Position numbers and translations under genes: made by a program. The notes under the pieces were generated by a model, which had not been told where the DNA came from, did not search any database, and saw only the letters and a program-made list of their open reading frames with translations. This document shows, piece by piece, positions 1 to 8,300 of a stretch of 25,941 nucleotides of DNA. Origin of the DNA: Reclinomonas americana ATCC 50394 (lineage: Eukaryota; Jakobida; Jakobea; Jakobida); assembly GCA_048213135.1 (NCBI GenBank), contig PS015357.1, forward strand, positions 100,767-126,707, in the 5' to 3' direction. Position 1 is the first letter of the stretch. Each line of letters opens with the position of its first letter.

Positions 1-2
1 AG

Positions 3-1076
3 AAGCACGGCGTCGCGGCGGTGGAAGCCGTGCTCGACGCCGCCCATGCCCTGATGGACCAGGGCGTGTTCCGCTATCGCCGACCGCCCCGTCTCTCCTC
101 CGAGAAGCAGCGCGAAGGCCTGCGCGAGCGGCTGGAATATGAGGAGCGGACCTACAACGATCTCTGGCGCACGCTCCCGCGCCCGGCGGACGGCGCCAAG
201 GCGGCGGCGGAGAACGCGGACCTGATCGCCGAGCGCAAGAAGGCGCTCAACCTGCCCGAGGAGAACCTGCTCTATTTCCTGGAGAAGACCAGCCTGATCC
301 TCGAACCCTGGCAGCGCGAGATCCTCCGGATCGTCCGGGTCATCGCCCAGTATTTCTACCCGCAGCGGCAGACGCAGGTGATGAACGAGGGCTGCGCCAC
401 CTTCGTGCACTACACCGTGATGAACGCGCTGTTCGATCGCGGCCGGATCGGCGAAGGCGCCATGCTGGAAATCCTGCGCAACCATTCGAACGTCATCTTT
501 CAGCCCGGCTTCGACGATCCGCGCTTTTCCGGCATCAACCCCTATGCGCTCGGCCTCGACATGATGCAGGATATCCAGCGCATCGCGACCGAGCCGACGG
601 CGGAGGATCGCGACTGGTTTCCCGAGATCGCCGGCAGCGGCGACTGGCGCACGATCCTGCTCGACGCCTGGGCCAACCACCGCGACGAATCCTTCATCCG
701 GCAATATCTGAGCCCGGCGCTGATCCGGAAATGGCGGCTGTTCACGCTCTCCGACGCGGCGAACGAGTCGTTCTACGGCGTCGCCTCGATCCATAACGAG
801 CGCGGCTATCAGAAGATCCGGTCCGCGCTCGCCCAGAGATACGACATCGGGACCAACAACACCGACATCCAGGTCGTCGATGTCGACCTGCTCGGCCAGC
901 GGCATTTGCGCCTGCAGCACAAGGTCCGCGACGGTATCGTGCTGGACGGCGGCAGCTGCGATGCGACGTTGCGCCATGTCCAGCGGCTCTGGGGCTACGA
1001 GGTCAGCCTGCAGGGCATCGACGCGCAGACCGGCGCGACGGTCTATGAGCGCTCCAGCAGCCAGCTGACGCAATGA
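3..1076 (+). CDS. SpoVR family protein, 5' truncated by the window edge
   Basis: The reading frame is open from the first bases of the window, so the true start lies upstream; the internal GTG at 21 is not a credible start. About 357 codons are visible against roughly 450-520 for full-length SpoVR proteins. The conserved family signature NEGCATFVHY begins near visible codon 128, and the surrounding tryptophan- and tyrosine-rich sequence fits the family. SpoVR is named from Bacillus sporulation, but in proteobacteria it is a housekeeping-type protein, usually encoded with a PrkA-like kinase and a YeaH/DUF444 protein; that operon would lie off the left edge. The gene ends 92 bases before the tRNA on the opposite strand. 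Base composition is clearly more GC-rich than the island further right, which supports chromosomal backbone. Confidence 0.93.
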   Translation, partial: KHGVAAVEAVLDAAHALMDQGVFRYRRPPRLSSEKQREGLRERLEYEERTYNDLWRTLPRPADGAKAAAENADLIAERKKALNLPEENLLYFLEKTSLILEPWQREILRIVRVIAQYFYPQRQTQVMNEGCATFVHYTVMNALFDRGRIGEGAMLEILRNHSNVIFQPGFDDPRFSGINPYALGLDMMQDIQRIATEPTAEDRDWFPEIAGSGDWRTILLDAWANHRDESFIRQYLSPALIRKWRLFTLSDAANESFYGVASIHNERGYQKIRSALAQRYDIGTNNTDIQVVDVDLLGQRHLRLQHKVRDGIVLDGGSCDATLRHVQRLWGYEVSLQGIDAQTGATVYERSSSQLTQ

Positions 1077-1168
1077 CCGGCAGCACGGGTCGCGTGGGCA
1101 ATGGGAGCGGGCTGGCGATACCGCCCGGACGGCAGGCGCCGCGATCGGCCGATCTTAAAAGGGGTGGT

Positions 1169-1243
1169 TGGAGCGGGCGATCGGGATCGAACCGACGACA
1201 TTCAGCTTGGGAAGCTGACGTTCTACCACTGAACTACGCCCGC
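1169..1243 (-). tRNA. tRNA-Gly (anticodon CCC), CCA encoded
   Basis: The reverse complement folds into a full cloverleaf. The acceptor arms GCGGGCG and CGCCCGC pair perfectly, the D arm is GTTC/GAAC, the anticodon stem TCAGC/GCTGA encloses the loop TTCCCAA with anticodon CCC, and the T arm GTCGG/CCGAT carries the loop TTCGATC. The discriminator base is T and CCA is encoded at 1169-1171. It is the last intact gene before an assembly gap. tRNA genes are frequent insertion points for islands, but the element here starts nearly 2 kb away, so no direct link is shown. Confidence 0.96.
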
Positions 1244-1264
1244 ATGCCTGTCCGTATAGCCGGG

Positions 1265-2211
1265 NNNNNNNNNNNNNNNNNNNNNNNNNNNNNNNNNNNN
1301 NNNNNNNNNNNNNNNNNNNNNNNNNNNNNNNNNNNNNNNNNNNNNNNNNNNNNNNNNNNNNNNNNNNNNNNNNNNNNNNNNNNNNNNNNNNNNNNNNNNN
1401 NNNNNNNNNNNNNNNNNNNNNNNNNNNNNNNNNNNNNNNNNNNNNNNNNNNNNNNNNNNNNNNNNNNNNNNNNNNNNNNNNNNNNNNNNNNNNNNNNNNN
1501 NNNNNNNNNNNNNNNNNNNNNNNNNNNNNNNNNNNNNNNNNNNNNNNNNNNNNNNNNNNNNNNNNNNNNNNNNNNNNNNNNNNNNNNNNNNNNNNNNNNN
1601 NNNNNNNNNNNNNNNNNNNNNNNNNNNNNNNNNNNNNNNNNNNNNNNNNNNNNNNNNNNNNNNNNNNNNNNNNNNNNNNNNNNNNNNNNNNNNNNNNNNN
1701 NNNNNNNNNNNNNNNNNNNNNNNNNNNNNNNNNNNNNNNNNNNNNNNNNNNNNNNNNNNNNNNNNNNNNNNNNNNNNNNNNNNNNNNNNNNNNNNNNNNN
1801 NNNNNNNNNNNNNNNNNNNNNNNNNNNNNNNNNNNNNNNNNNNNNNNNNNNNNNNNNNNNNNNNNNNNNNNNNNNNNNNNNNNNNNNNNNNNNNNNNNNN
1901 NNNNNNNNNNNNNNNNNNNNNNNNNNNNNNNNNNNNNNNNNNNNNNNNNNNNNNNNNNNNNNNNNNNNNNNNNNNNNNNNNNNNNNNNNNNNNNNNNNNN
2001 NNNNNNNNNNNNNNNNNNNNNNNNNNNNNNNNNNNNNNNNNNNNNNNNNNNNNNNNNNNNNNNNNNNNNNNNNNNNNNNNNNNNNNNNNNNNNNNNNNNN
2101 NNNNNNNNNNNNNNNNNNNNNNNNNNNNNNNNNNNNNNNNNNNNNNNNNNNNNNNNNNNNNNNNNNNNNNNNNNNNNNNNNNNNNNNNNNNNNNNNNNNN
2201 NNNNNNNNNNN
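1265..2211. other. Assembly gap (947 Ns)
   Basis: An uninterrupted run of N joins two contigs into a scaffold. Nothing can be said about its content, the length may be an estimate, and any open frame running through it is meaningless. Confidence 1.
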
Positions 2212-2228
2212 GATTCCGGCCATAAATG

Positions 2229-2263
2229 AAAAAACCGCGCCGGGCCCCTGTCGCCCGACGCGG
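2229..2263 (-). terminator. Rho-independent terminator of the lipoprotein gene
   Basis: Read on the - strand, an 11-bp stem (arms at 2253-2263 and 2235-2245 with one A/C mismatch) closes a loop of about 7 bases and is followed directly by six T residues (2234-2229). It lies 23 bases downstream of the stop codon of the lipoprotein gene, the expected place for its terminator. Confidence 0.85.
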
Positions 2264-2285
2264 CTTGGCTCAGACGCGAAGCGTC

Positions 2286-2582
2286 TTACCAGCAGCCGTA
2301 ATAGCCGCAGCCATAGTAGCCGTAGTGGCGGCGCGAGGAAGCGGCGATGACCGCGCCACCGACCGCACCGGCGACGACGCCAGCCGCGACCGCGTTGCTG
2401 GCCTGGGCGTTGGAGCGGCGGAAGCTCTGGAACACCTCGCTGCGGCAACGCTCGAAGGCGCGGGTGCCGGGGCGGTGACCGGCATCGAGGCAGACCTGAT
2501 CCGACTCGGCTGCCGACTGCTCGACGCTCTGGCAGCCGCCGAGGGCGGCGGCGAGAACGCCGGCGATGATGAGGGCGCGCAT
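2286..2582 (-). CDS. Small glycine-zipper-like lipoprotein
   Basis: This is a 98-residue protein. It begins with a hydrophobic signal segment ending in a lipobox, ALGGC, at about residues 14-18, so it should be lipidated and anchored in the envelope. A central acidic and Cys-containing part precedes a glycine- and alanine-rich hydrophobic stretch (AAGVVAGAVGGAVIAA) like the glycine zippers of small outer-membrane lipoproteins, and the tail is rich in Tyr, Gly and Cys. The start at 2582 is chosen because AAGGA lies just upstream and the lipoprotein signal follows at once; the longer frame reaching 2825 adds only low-quality sequence. The gene stands alone and has its own terminator. The specific function is unknown; an envelope-stability or surface role is inferred from the architecture. 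Confidence 0.8.
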   Translation of the reverse strand: MRALIIAGVLAAALGGCQSVEQSAAESDQVCLDAGHRPGTRAFERCRSEVFQSFRRSNAQASNAVAAGVVAGAVGGAVIAASSRRHYGYYGCGYYGCW

Positions 2583-2747
2583 GAGAAATCCTTTCCCTGT
2601 AGACGTTTGGCCACGAAAGCCATGAAGCGGAAGGCGGTCGAAGCCTCCCGCCGGTGACACAAGCATGAACACGTCGCCGGCCAGCGGCCGGCAACGCCAT
2701 CGGCGCTTGCTGCCATCTGACACGGAATCGCCATTTTGTCGCCCCGT

Positions 2748-2768
2748 AGCTTGCCTTCCGGGCAAGCT
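2748..2768. repeat. Perfect 8-bp inverted repeat (hairpin)
   Basis: AGCTTGCC at 2748-2755 and GGCAAGCT at 2761-2768 are exact reverse complements around a 5-base loop. No T-run follows on either strand, so a rho-independent terminator is not supported. It lies 166 bases upstream of the lipoprotein start and might be a binding site or the 5'-leader structure of that gene. Confidence 0.5.
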
Positions 2769-2828
2769 TCCTGCGTGCGTTGCGGATTTGCAGCTAAGGA
2801 AAAGTTGAGCCGGCCGCCGATTCACCGC

Positions 2829-3011
2829 TCACGCCGGGCGGAAATGCTTGGAGAGCTTCAGCGCCCGGCCCTGGGAGTTCGAGGTGCCGATCGTGCCATA
2901 GAGCACGTCAGGCTCGGCCGCTATGCGCTCCAAGGCAAGGCGGCCGACCACCTGCCCATCCTCGAGCAGGAACGGCACTTCATGGCTCCTGACCTCGTCC
3001 GGGCAGTAGGG
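2829..3011 (-). pseudogene. C-terminal fragment of an unidentified protein, 5' end lost
   Basis: On the - strand a frame of about 60 codons ends at a TGA (2829-2831). It reads as normal protein sequence, with PFLLEDGQVVGRLALERI in the middle and RALKLSKHF near the end. It has no ATG, no plausible start and no ribosome-binding site. A TGA at 3012-3014 blocks it upstream, and the candidate transposon end is only about 35 bases further on. The likely reading is a gene whose 5' part was removed or displaced by insertion of the Tn7-like element, with a frame-breaking change. I do not recognise the family. A + strand frame covers the same bases but looks less like protein. Confidence 0.45.
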
Positions 3012-3379
3012 TCACGTGATCCGTGTGACGGAGCAGAGCCATACTCCTGTAGCGTCTCAATAAAGTTGAATCCGGCCTAGCTCTAACTCGTTGATTTTCC
3101 TAAGAGCAGATTTCTGAAATTAAGAATCTAAATTCAGAAAAGTAGCCTTAAAAAACGCCATTCTCAAAAATCGCGAGTCTAGCGCGCTTCCAGATTACGA
3201 GTATCGCAGCGAAAGCAGCGGTGCAACATTTTGTTTACTATCTTGGAGCGGGCGGGTGAGCGGGCAATCTGGACCATGCGCCTTCTCCGCGTCCGCTATT
3301 CGGGGGATGCCACGTCGCTAACCAATGTTGTGCCGCGGATAGTGGGTGCGCAGGCGCCAGCTCCAGGCCGATTGCGCAT
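3012..3379. other. Gene-free AT-rich stretch, probable left end of the Tn7-like element
   Basis: No convincing gene is present. Base composition drops sharply to AT-rich between about 3050 and 3240 compared with both flanks. A candidate terminal TGT lies at 3048-3050. Similar short motifs follow: TCTCAATAAAG at 3055, TCTGAAATTAAG at 3113, TCAGAAAAG at 3134 and TCTCAAAAATC at 3162. They could be TnsB-binding sites, which occur as several copies at each end of Tn7-family elements. No matching inverted copy was found at the other side, so the exact end is unproven. Confidence 0.4.
3111..3140. repeat. AT-rich 12-bp inverted repeat
   Basis: TTTCTGAAATTA (3111-3122) and TAAATTCAGAAA (3129-3140) are reverse complements at 11 of 12 positions around a 6-base loop. 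No T-run follows in the direction leaving the FRG gene, so it is not a standard terminator. Its position inside the suspected transposon end suggests paired protein-binding sites. Confidence 0.5.
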
Positions 3380-4747
3380 TCACTCCGTGGCTGGTCGCAA
3401 GTGCTGATCACGCAGGTGAACCGTGGTCTGATCGATGCTCGGATAGACAGTGGTCGCGTTGATGTTGATGGCATCCAACTGCGCCAGAATATGCTCCTTG
3501 TTACCCACGGTTACCCGCGAAACCTCGATCCCGTCGTTGCCCCACTCCGGCAACGTTGCCTCATGACCGAAGAGAAGGAACGCCCCCGATTGGGACTTGA
3601 TCCGGCTATTGGTCCTTTTTGCCTTGACACACACGACAGAGCCGAGATCGTCGGGCTTGATCCGACCTTCGAAATAGCTCTTTTCCGACTTGATATGGTG
3701 GAGCAGTTTACGAGCGACATCAGTCTCGTTGAACTGCACGGCATCCAGGCGAAGGTCGATCAGGCTCTTTTGGGAATGAGGCAGGTTCGAGAGGTTCGCT
3801 AGGCAGCTGACCGTATCGGAGTCGAAGTACTTCACCTTGTCGCGCGCAAGGCGAAAGACAATCACCTCCCCTTTCGTCTCCATGAGCTCCGGCTTGCAGT
3901 GACAGGCGAAGAACAAGGCGACGAGAGGATTGCCCGAGATATCGAGCAAGCGGGTGGGAAGGCCATAGTGCTGCATTCTCACCAAGCGATCGAAGCAGTA
4001 CTGGTCGCCTTGGAACTCGTCGTAGTGAGCGATCAGCACTTCCTTGCAGAGCCGGTCCTCGTCCGGCATGTATTTCCACGATCCGTTCGGCCACTTTCTG
4101 AGCAGCGACGGCGTTAGTTCGAACGTGCCATCCTCATGGCCGCGGTAAAAACTTTCCGCTGTCGGGTCCTTTTCGACGTCGAAGAGCACCTTGAGAAAGC
4201 TCTCGACGCTGTCGGCCTCGCCAATCTCATTCTTTCGGCGCTCGGGCGGCTCAGCCGCCACTCCGGCTCGTCCGTCGCCGTAGCGCGCCATGGCTTCCCG
4301 CCCACCGGCACTGAAGTCAGCAAGGTTCGTCAATACGTCCCGGTAATTGCCAGGCCGCACCGCCCAATGGGTTCGATAAAGCTGGAAGTTGACGATTCCG
4401 AACGCCTTGCGAGCCGCCTCGACGCTTGGAAACTGGACTTCGCCAAAATTGACTGCGGTGCTGAATTGCGCAGCGACCACCTTCTTGTCGGCGCGGATTT
4501 GCCGCAGGTGTCCGAACCGGACGAGCATCGTCGGCTGGTCAGGGCCGGTGTCGATCTCGCTGCAGAGAAAGGTCGGCAACTTTTCCAGGAAGGCCAACGC
4601 CGGCCCGTCCAAACCGACCAGTCGCTGTTCTGTGTCTGTCGGGGTATGCTCGAACATGCGGCCCCGGCCCATCTCGATCAACGTATCGTCCTCGGCAAGC
4701 CAGGAGCGGTTGCCAAACGAGATGTAGTTGAAGTTTTCGAGCATCAT
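3380..4747 (-). CDS. FRG-domain protein, last gene of the cargo operon
   Basis: A protein of 455 residues. The FRG domain lies at about residues 199-300: SFYRGHED leads into LTPSLLRK, and QHYGLPTRLLDISGNPLVAL (near 259-278) is the strongly conserved core. FRG domains are named for their Phe-Arg-Gly signature, are widespread in proteins of defence islands and some toxins, and their activity is not established. About 190 residues upstream are not recognised and may sense or recruit a partner. Two ATGs are adjacent after GAGGA; the second (4744) has the better spacing. The start lies 70 bases downstream of the subtilisin gene, so co-transcription is likely. No signal peptide or membrane segment is visible. 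Role in anti-phage defence is inferred from domain and context. Confidence 0.8.
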   Translation of the reverse strand: MMLENFNYISFGNRSWLAEDDTLIEMGRGRMFEHTPTDTEQRLVGLDGPALAFLEKLPTFLCSEIDTGPDQPTMLVRFGHLRQIRADKKVVAAQFSTAVNFGEVQFPSVEAARKAFGIVNFQLYRTHWAVRPGNYRDVLTNLADFSAGGREAMARYGDGRAGVAAEPPERRKNEIGEADSVESFLKVLFDVEKDPTAESFYRGHEDGTFELTPSLLRKWPNGSWKYMPDEDRLCKEVLIAHYDEFQGDQYCFDRLVRMQHYGLPTRLLDISGNPLVALFFACHCKPELMETKGEVIVFRLARDKVKYFDSDTVSCLANLSNLPHSQKSLIDLRLDAVQFNETDVARKLLHHIKSEKSYFEGRIKPDDLGSVVCVKAKRTNSRIKSQSGAFLLFGHEATLPEWGNDGIEVSRVTVGNKEHILAQLDAININATTVYPSIDQTTVHLRDQHLRPATE

Positions 4748-4817
4748 TCCTCGAAGCGGCTAGTGACGTCTTTCGCAACACAATTTGGAAAGGTTGCAGC
4801 TCACGGCCCTCGTTCCC

Positions 4818-7256
4818 TCACGTCTCAATCGTCAGCGGCACTCGGGTCTTCAGGGTAGCAATCGACGCTTCGGTCTCAGTGGCGAGGTCGACGTCAATCC
4901 GCGCGGTCTCGATCGAGGCGATCAGGGAAAATCGTACGGTTTCCAACGGGTCTCCCGCGCCACTGTTGTTCCGCCACCATCCATATTGAGGATAAATGGC
5001 GATGGCGCCCATTTGGCTCAGATCGCTTGCGCGGCCTGTCCAAATGTCCTGCCGGATCGAGCCGTTGGAGCGCTTTTTGTCGCCTAGGAGCCAGGTTCCC
5101 ACCGGTTGCCTCGTCGGAAGCTTCTTGCCCGGCTCTCGGGCCAGCTTGTTGATCCTCGCAATTGCAAGCTCGTCGTGGTCGTCGGGATCTTTGATATCGA
5201 ATTTGAGGTGATGAGAATGATAGTTTTGAGCCCTTTGAGCGTTGAGTGCGAGAGGGGCAGGGTCGGTAAAATAAGAAAGTGTGATCCTTAAACTAACGTC
5301 CGCTGTCCCGAGTGCCTCAAGCGCATCGATTGGCCAAGGAAGGCGATAATATCGCATAAGGGCGTGCTGCCACTTTTTGTTTTTATTTTGCAAGAGCTGA
5401 AGCTCGTCCTGGATAATCATCGTGAGCGCATTGTTCGCACTCTCAAAGACGCGCTTTTCATTGGGCACGCCCCACCCGAAGCGGTGGAGCAAATTATCCA
5501 CGGTGGACCGACTCACGCGACCGGCGCGAGCTTCCATCGCCGGGGTCCAACGCGCGGCGTGGACGACAAGCCCGCGAACCGTCTCCGGCCAGAACTCGGG
5601 ATATGCGGCCATCACCCGCGTGCAGAGACCGGCGGCCGCTGCCGTCGCAATGCTCGTGTCCGTGCCGGCGGCAAAGGGCCGATTGGGCAGCTCGTGGTGC
5701 GTTGTGAGGACAGATAGCTTGTCTGCTTTTCCTAGGGTCAGCCCTTCGTCGTCAGCAAATAGATTTCCACCCTCCATCACAATATCAGGCTTGTGACCCA
5801 AGCGGTGTTCCCAGCTGATGCTCGTCCGGGCGGTCGGACATAAATCCCCCGCAGGCGCGTGACCCAGCGTTGGCTTCTGTCCGCTGATTGCCGTGTATGC
5901 TCCCACCGTCAGCGCATTGACCGACTGCCCGGGCGACTGGATCCCCGCTTCATCATTGGCTGTGGTGTATCCTGCTACCTCGGCGGGAAGAGTGTCGATA
6001 TTGCCGGCGGCGATGCAGAACAGTCTCTTCGGGTTGTCGCGGCCGAAGCTTAGCCTGTCGACCAAGGATGACAGAGCGCCGGGAGATCCGTTGCAGGGAT
6101 CTGCGGGAAGGCTGAATGAGAGCGAGTAGACGCGTTCCGAACGCTGCTTCTCGTTCAGCCTGAACGCAGCAATGAGTGCCTCTGCGGCGCTTTTGAAGGG
6201 AGCGCCGTGGCTGTTGAATATCGCCACAGACTCCAGGGCAGTCGTCAATTTTATCGGCCCGGTTGATCCGTTAATCCAGCGCGTAAGGTCGCCGAACAGG
6301 GCCGCGCCAGCCATTTGTGTGCCGTGACCATGTGCGTCTTCGGCTTGAAGTCCTGTGGCAATCGCGTGCGCGCGACTTTCTGGGAGGGAGCCCGCAAGCA
6401 ACGGATGATTGTGGCGGACGCCAGTGTCTATGACCGCTGTGCGAGGAGCATTTGACCCGGCAAGCTCCAGGCGCCCTTGCAGCGAACGCGTGAGGTCGAC
6501 CCGCTCGCGGGGTGTCAACGAGGTTGGCGGGATTCCGATTGTCGAAGCGGGCCGAATTTCGACGGCCGCGGCGGTCGCCTCGAGGAGTGCCTTGAGATTG
6601 TTGAATGTGCCGGTGAGGACAACCACTATTGCGTTGGGGAAGCTGATGGGCTCGCTATTTTGTTGCAACGAGAATTCACGAGCCAGTCTGCTGACGGTCT
6701 CGAAAGCCTCGGGCCTGAGCCAGATCTCCCAATCCTGCTGACCGGTCGCTTTGGCACGAAGACTCATCCCGGGAGGTCCGGCCCAGAGCGGCTCGATGCC
6801 TGTCGGAGCGACGGACCTTATCTGCTCAAAAAAGGAAAAATGCCTGGGGCGGTTCCCTTCCTCGTTCCAATCGCCATAACGCTCGACAGCCGTCGTAAGC
6901 TTCTTGAGAGAGCTTTCGGAGGCGTAGGCGTGAACCTTTTGATTCAGCCCCTTTCCGACCGATTTGAGCAGCGTTATCCCGTGCGTGGCTTGAAAGAATT
7001 GAAGATCAATGCCGACGTCTGTCCGGGCGTCGAACCGCATCAGCGCGCCACGCTCGTCTTTCCTCAACTCATTCCTGATTGCCGCACGTCGTTCTGCGTA
7101 TGCGGTGACGACGCCTGCAACGTTCTCGGTCAGCTTTGAAGCATGAGCGGGCCGATTGTGTACGGGCGGCGTCGGCACTGGTTCGAGCGGTGCAGTGACG
7201 GGGGAGAAAGCCCGATCTAGGCCAATCTTCTTGCGAACGATCAGGTGCTGCGCCAA
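4818..7256 (-). CDS. ietS: Subtilisin-like S8 peptidase of the IetAS type
   Basis: A protein of 812 residues with an S8 catalytic domain in its middle. Asp277 lies in AVIDTGV, His311 in DAHGHGTQMAG, the oxyanion Asn419 in IAAGN and the nucleophile Ser535 in GTDTSIATAAAAG, all present and in the right order. The N-terminal 240 residues and the C-terminal 250 are not typical of secreted subtilisins, and there is no signal peptide, so it should act in the cytoplasm. The start is TTG at 7256: a TGA stands two codons upstream in frame and GAGGGAG lies at good distance. The AAA ATPase gene ends 36 bases before it. An AAA ATPase followed by a cytoplasmic subtilisin is the IetA/IetS pair, known from Agrobacterium plasmid stability and incompatibility and tested as an anti-phage system. 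Assignment of this copy rests on order, motifs and lack of secretion signal. Confidence 0.87.
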   Translation of the reverse strand: MAQHLIVRKKIGLDRAFSPVTAPLEPVPTPPVHNRPAHASKLTENVAGVVTAYAERRAAIRNELRKDERGALMRFDARTDVGIDLQFFQATHGITLLKSVGKGLNQKVHAYASESSLKKLTTAVERYGDWNEEGNRPRHFSFFEQIRSVAPTGIEPLWAGPPGMSLRAKATGQQDWEIWLRPEAFETVSRLAREFSLQQNSEPISFPNAIVVVLTGTFNNLKALLEATAAAVEIRPASTIGIPPTSLTPRERVDLTRSLQGRLELAGSNAPRTAVIDTGVRHNHPLLAGSLPESRAHAIATGLQAEDAHGHGTQMAGAALFGDLTRWINGSTGPIKLTTALESVAIFNSHGAPFKSAAEALIAAFRLNEKQRSERVYSLSFSLPADPCNGSPGALSSLVDRLSFGRDNPKRLFCIAAGNIDTLPAEVAGYTTANDEAGIQSPGQSVNALTVGAYTAISGQKPTLGHAPAGDLCPTARTSISWEHRLGHKPDIVMEGGNLFADDEGLTLGKADKLSVLTTHHELPNRPFAAGTDTSIATAAAAGLCTRVMAAYPEFWPETVRGLVVHAARWTPAMEARAGRVSRSTVDNLLHRFGWGVPNEKRVFESANNALTMIIQDELQLLQNKNKKWQHALMRYYRLPWPIDALEALGTADVSLRITLSYFTDPAPLALNAQRAQNYHSHHLKFDIKDPDDHDELAIARINKLAREPGKKLPTRQPVGTWLLGDKKRSNGSIRQDIWTGRASDLSQMGAIAIYPQYGWWRNNSGAGDPLETVRFSLIASIETARIDVDLATETEASIATLKTRVPLTIET

Positions 7257-7292
7257 GAATCACTCCCTCACCCAAGCGAAGAAGTGAACTTA

Positions 7293-8300
7293 TCAATGAT
7301 CGTGGCGTCGTTCCGCAATTGCCCCAAGGATTAATTCTGAGGACATTACACCGCCGTGCTCCAGAACGGCATCTCTGGCGGCATCTTGAGCGGCGGATGC
7401 AAGATCTGCCGGGCTCATTCCTTCTGCCGCCTGGAGGATCTCGGGCCAGTTGAGGCCATCCAGTTCAAAAGCCAGCAGGTGCATTTCGAACAGTGGCTGA
7501 ATCAGGTCTCGCTCGGGCAGTTCAAATTTGAGCTGCGTGTCAAATCGGCGGAAAACCGCCCGGTCCAGCAACTCGGGATGATTGGTTGCCGCGAGGATTA
7601 AGCTGGAGCTCTTATCCTCGTCGAGAAACTGAAGCAGGGAATTCAAAACACGACGAGCTTCGCCGACGTCATTCCCGACGACACGGGACGTCGCCAGGGC
7701 ATCGACCTCATCAAAGAAATACACGCCGCGCGTCGATGTCATGGCGTCGAAAACCAGGCGCAGTTTCGCGGCGGTTTCGCCCATGAACTTCGTGATCAGT
7801 CCGTCCAACTGGATCGTGAACAACGGATAGTTCAACTCGCCCGCGATGGCCGCCGCCGTCATCGTCTTCCCGGTACCCGGCGGCCCGGAGAGGAGGATCT
7901 TTCGGCGCGGAGACAATCCAAAATCTCCGAGGCGCGCTCTTTCGAGCTGCTCCCTAACGAGCTTGGCGAGGCGGGCAGCCAGCCGCGGCGGCAGCACCAG
8001 GTCGTTGAGTTTTAGACGCGGGAAAGACGCTGACAATATGCCGGCCAGCTCACCCCTCGGCTTCGCCAGCGGAATTGGGTCGCGCGAAAGCTCCAATGCA
8101 CCAATCTGCGAACGGGCCTCGGCTATAAGATCGCGCATTTCCTGGGCGACGCGTATGTGGCCCTTTTTTACAGCCTCCTCAGCCAGCTGCGTGGCCACTG
8201 ACAGAAATCGCCGGTCGTCGCGCGCATTATGGCTCCGCAGCAGAGACAAAATCTGCTGCGCATTGCCTACCGGCCCATTTTTTCCTGCCGACCCGGTCAT
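7293..8300 (-). CDS. ietA: AAA+ ATPase of the IetAS type
   Basis: A protein of 335 residues with one AAA+ module. Walker A GPPGTGKT lies at 139-146, Walker B VYFFDEVD at about 193-200, sensor 1 in ATNHPELLDRAVFRRFD with Asn240 and likely arginine fingers at 251-252. The N-terminal 90 residues are helical in character and may contact the partner protease or a trigger. Family knowledge: small AAA ATPases encoded directly upstream of a cytoplasmic subtilisin belong to IetAS, where both genes are needed. The start codon overlaps the stop of the XRE gene (ATGA at 8297-8300), so translation is coupled and the regulator and ATPase should be made together. It probably gates or delivers substrates to the S8 peptidase; this is inference. 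Confidence 0.88.
   Translation of the reverse strand: MTGSAGKNGPVGNAQQILSLLRSHNARDDRRFLSVATQLAEEAVKKGHIRVAQEMRDLIAEARSQIGALELSRDPIPLAKPRGELAGILSASFPRLKLNDLVLPPRLAARLAKLVREQLERARLGDFGLSPRRKILLSGPPGTGKTMTAAAIAGELNYPLFTIQLDGLITKFMGETAAKLRLVFDAMTSTRGVYFFDEVDALATSRVVGNDVGEARRVLNSLLQFLDEDKSSSLILAATNHPELLDRAVFRRFDTQLKFELPERDLIQPLFEMHLLAFELDGLNWPEILQAAEGMSPADLASAAQDAARDAVLEHGGVMSSELILGAIAERRHDH

Noticed and set aside
1073-2700. Long open frames on both strands across 1073-2700
   Set aside because: They run through the block of Ns and over the tRNA, so they are artefacts of undefined bases.
2736-3080. 114-residue + strand frame between the lipoprotein gene and the element
   Set aside because: It has no ribosome-binding site or family likeness, and the opposite strand reads more like protein; treated as the shadow of the remnant gene.
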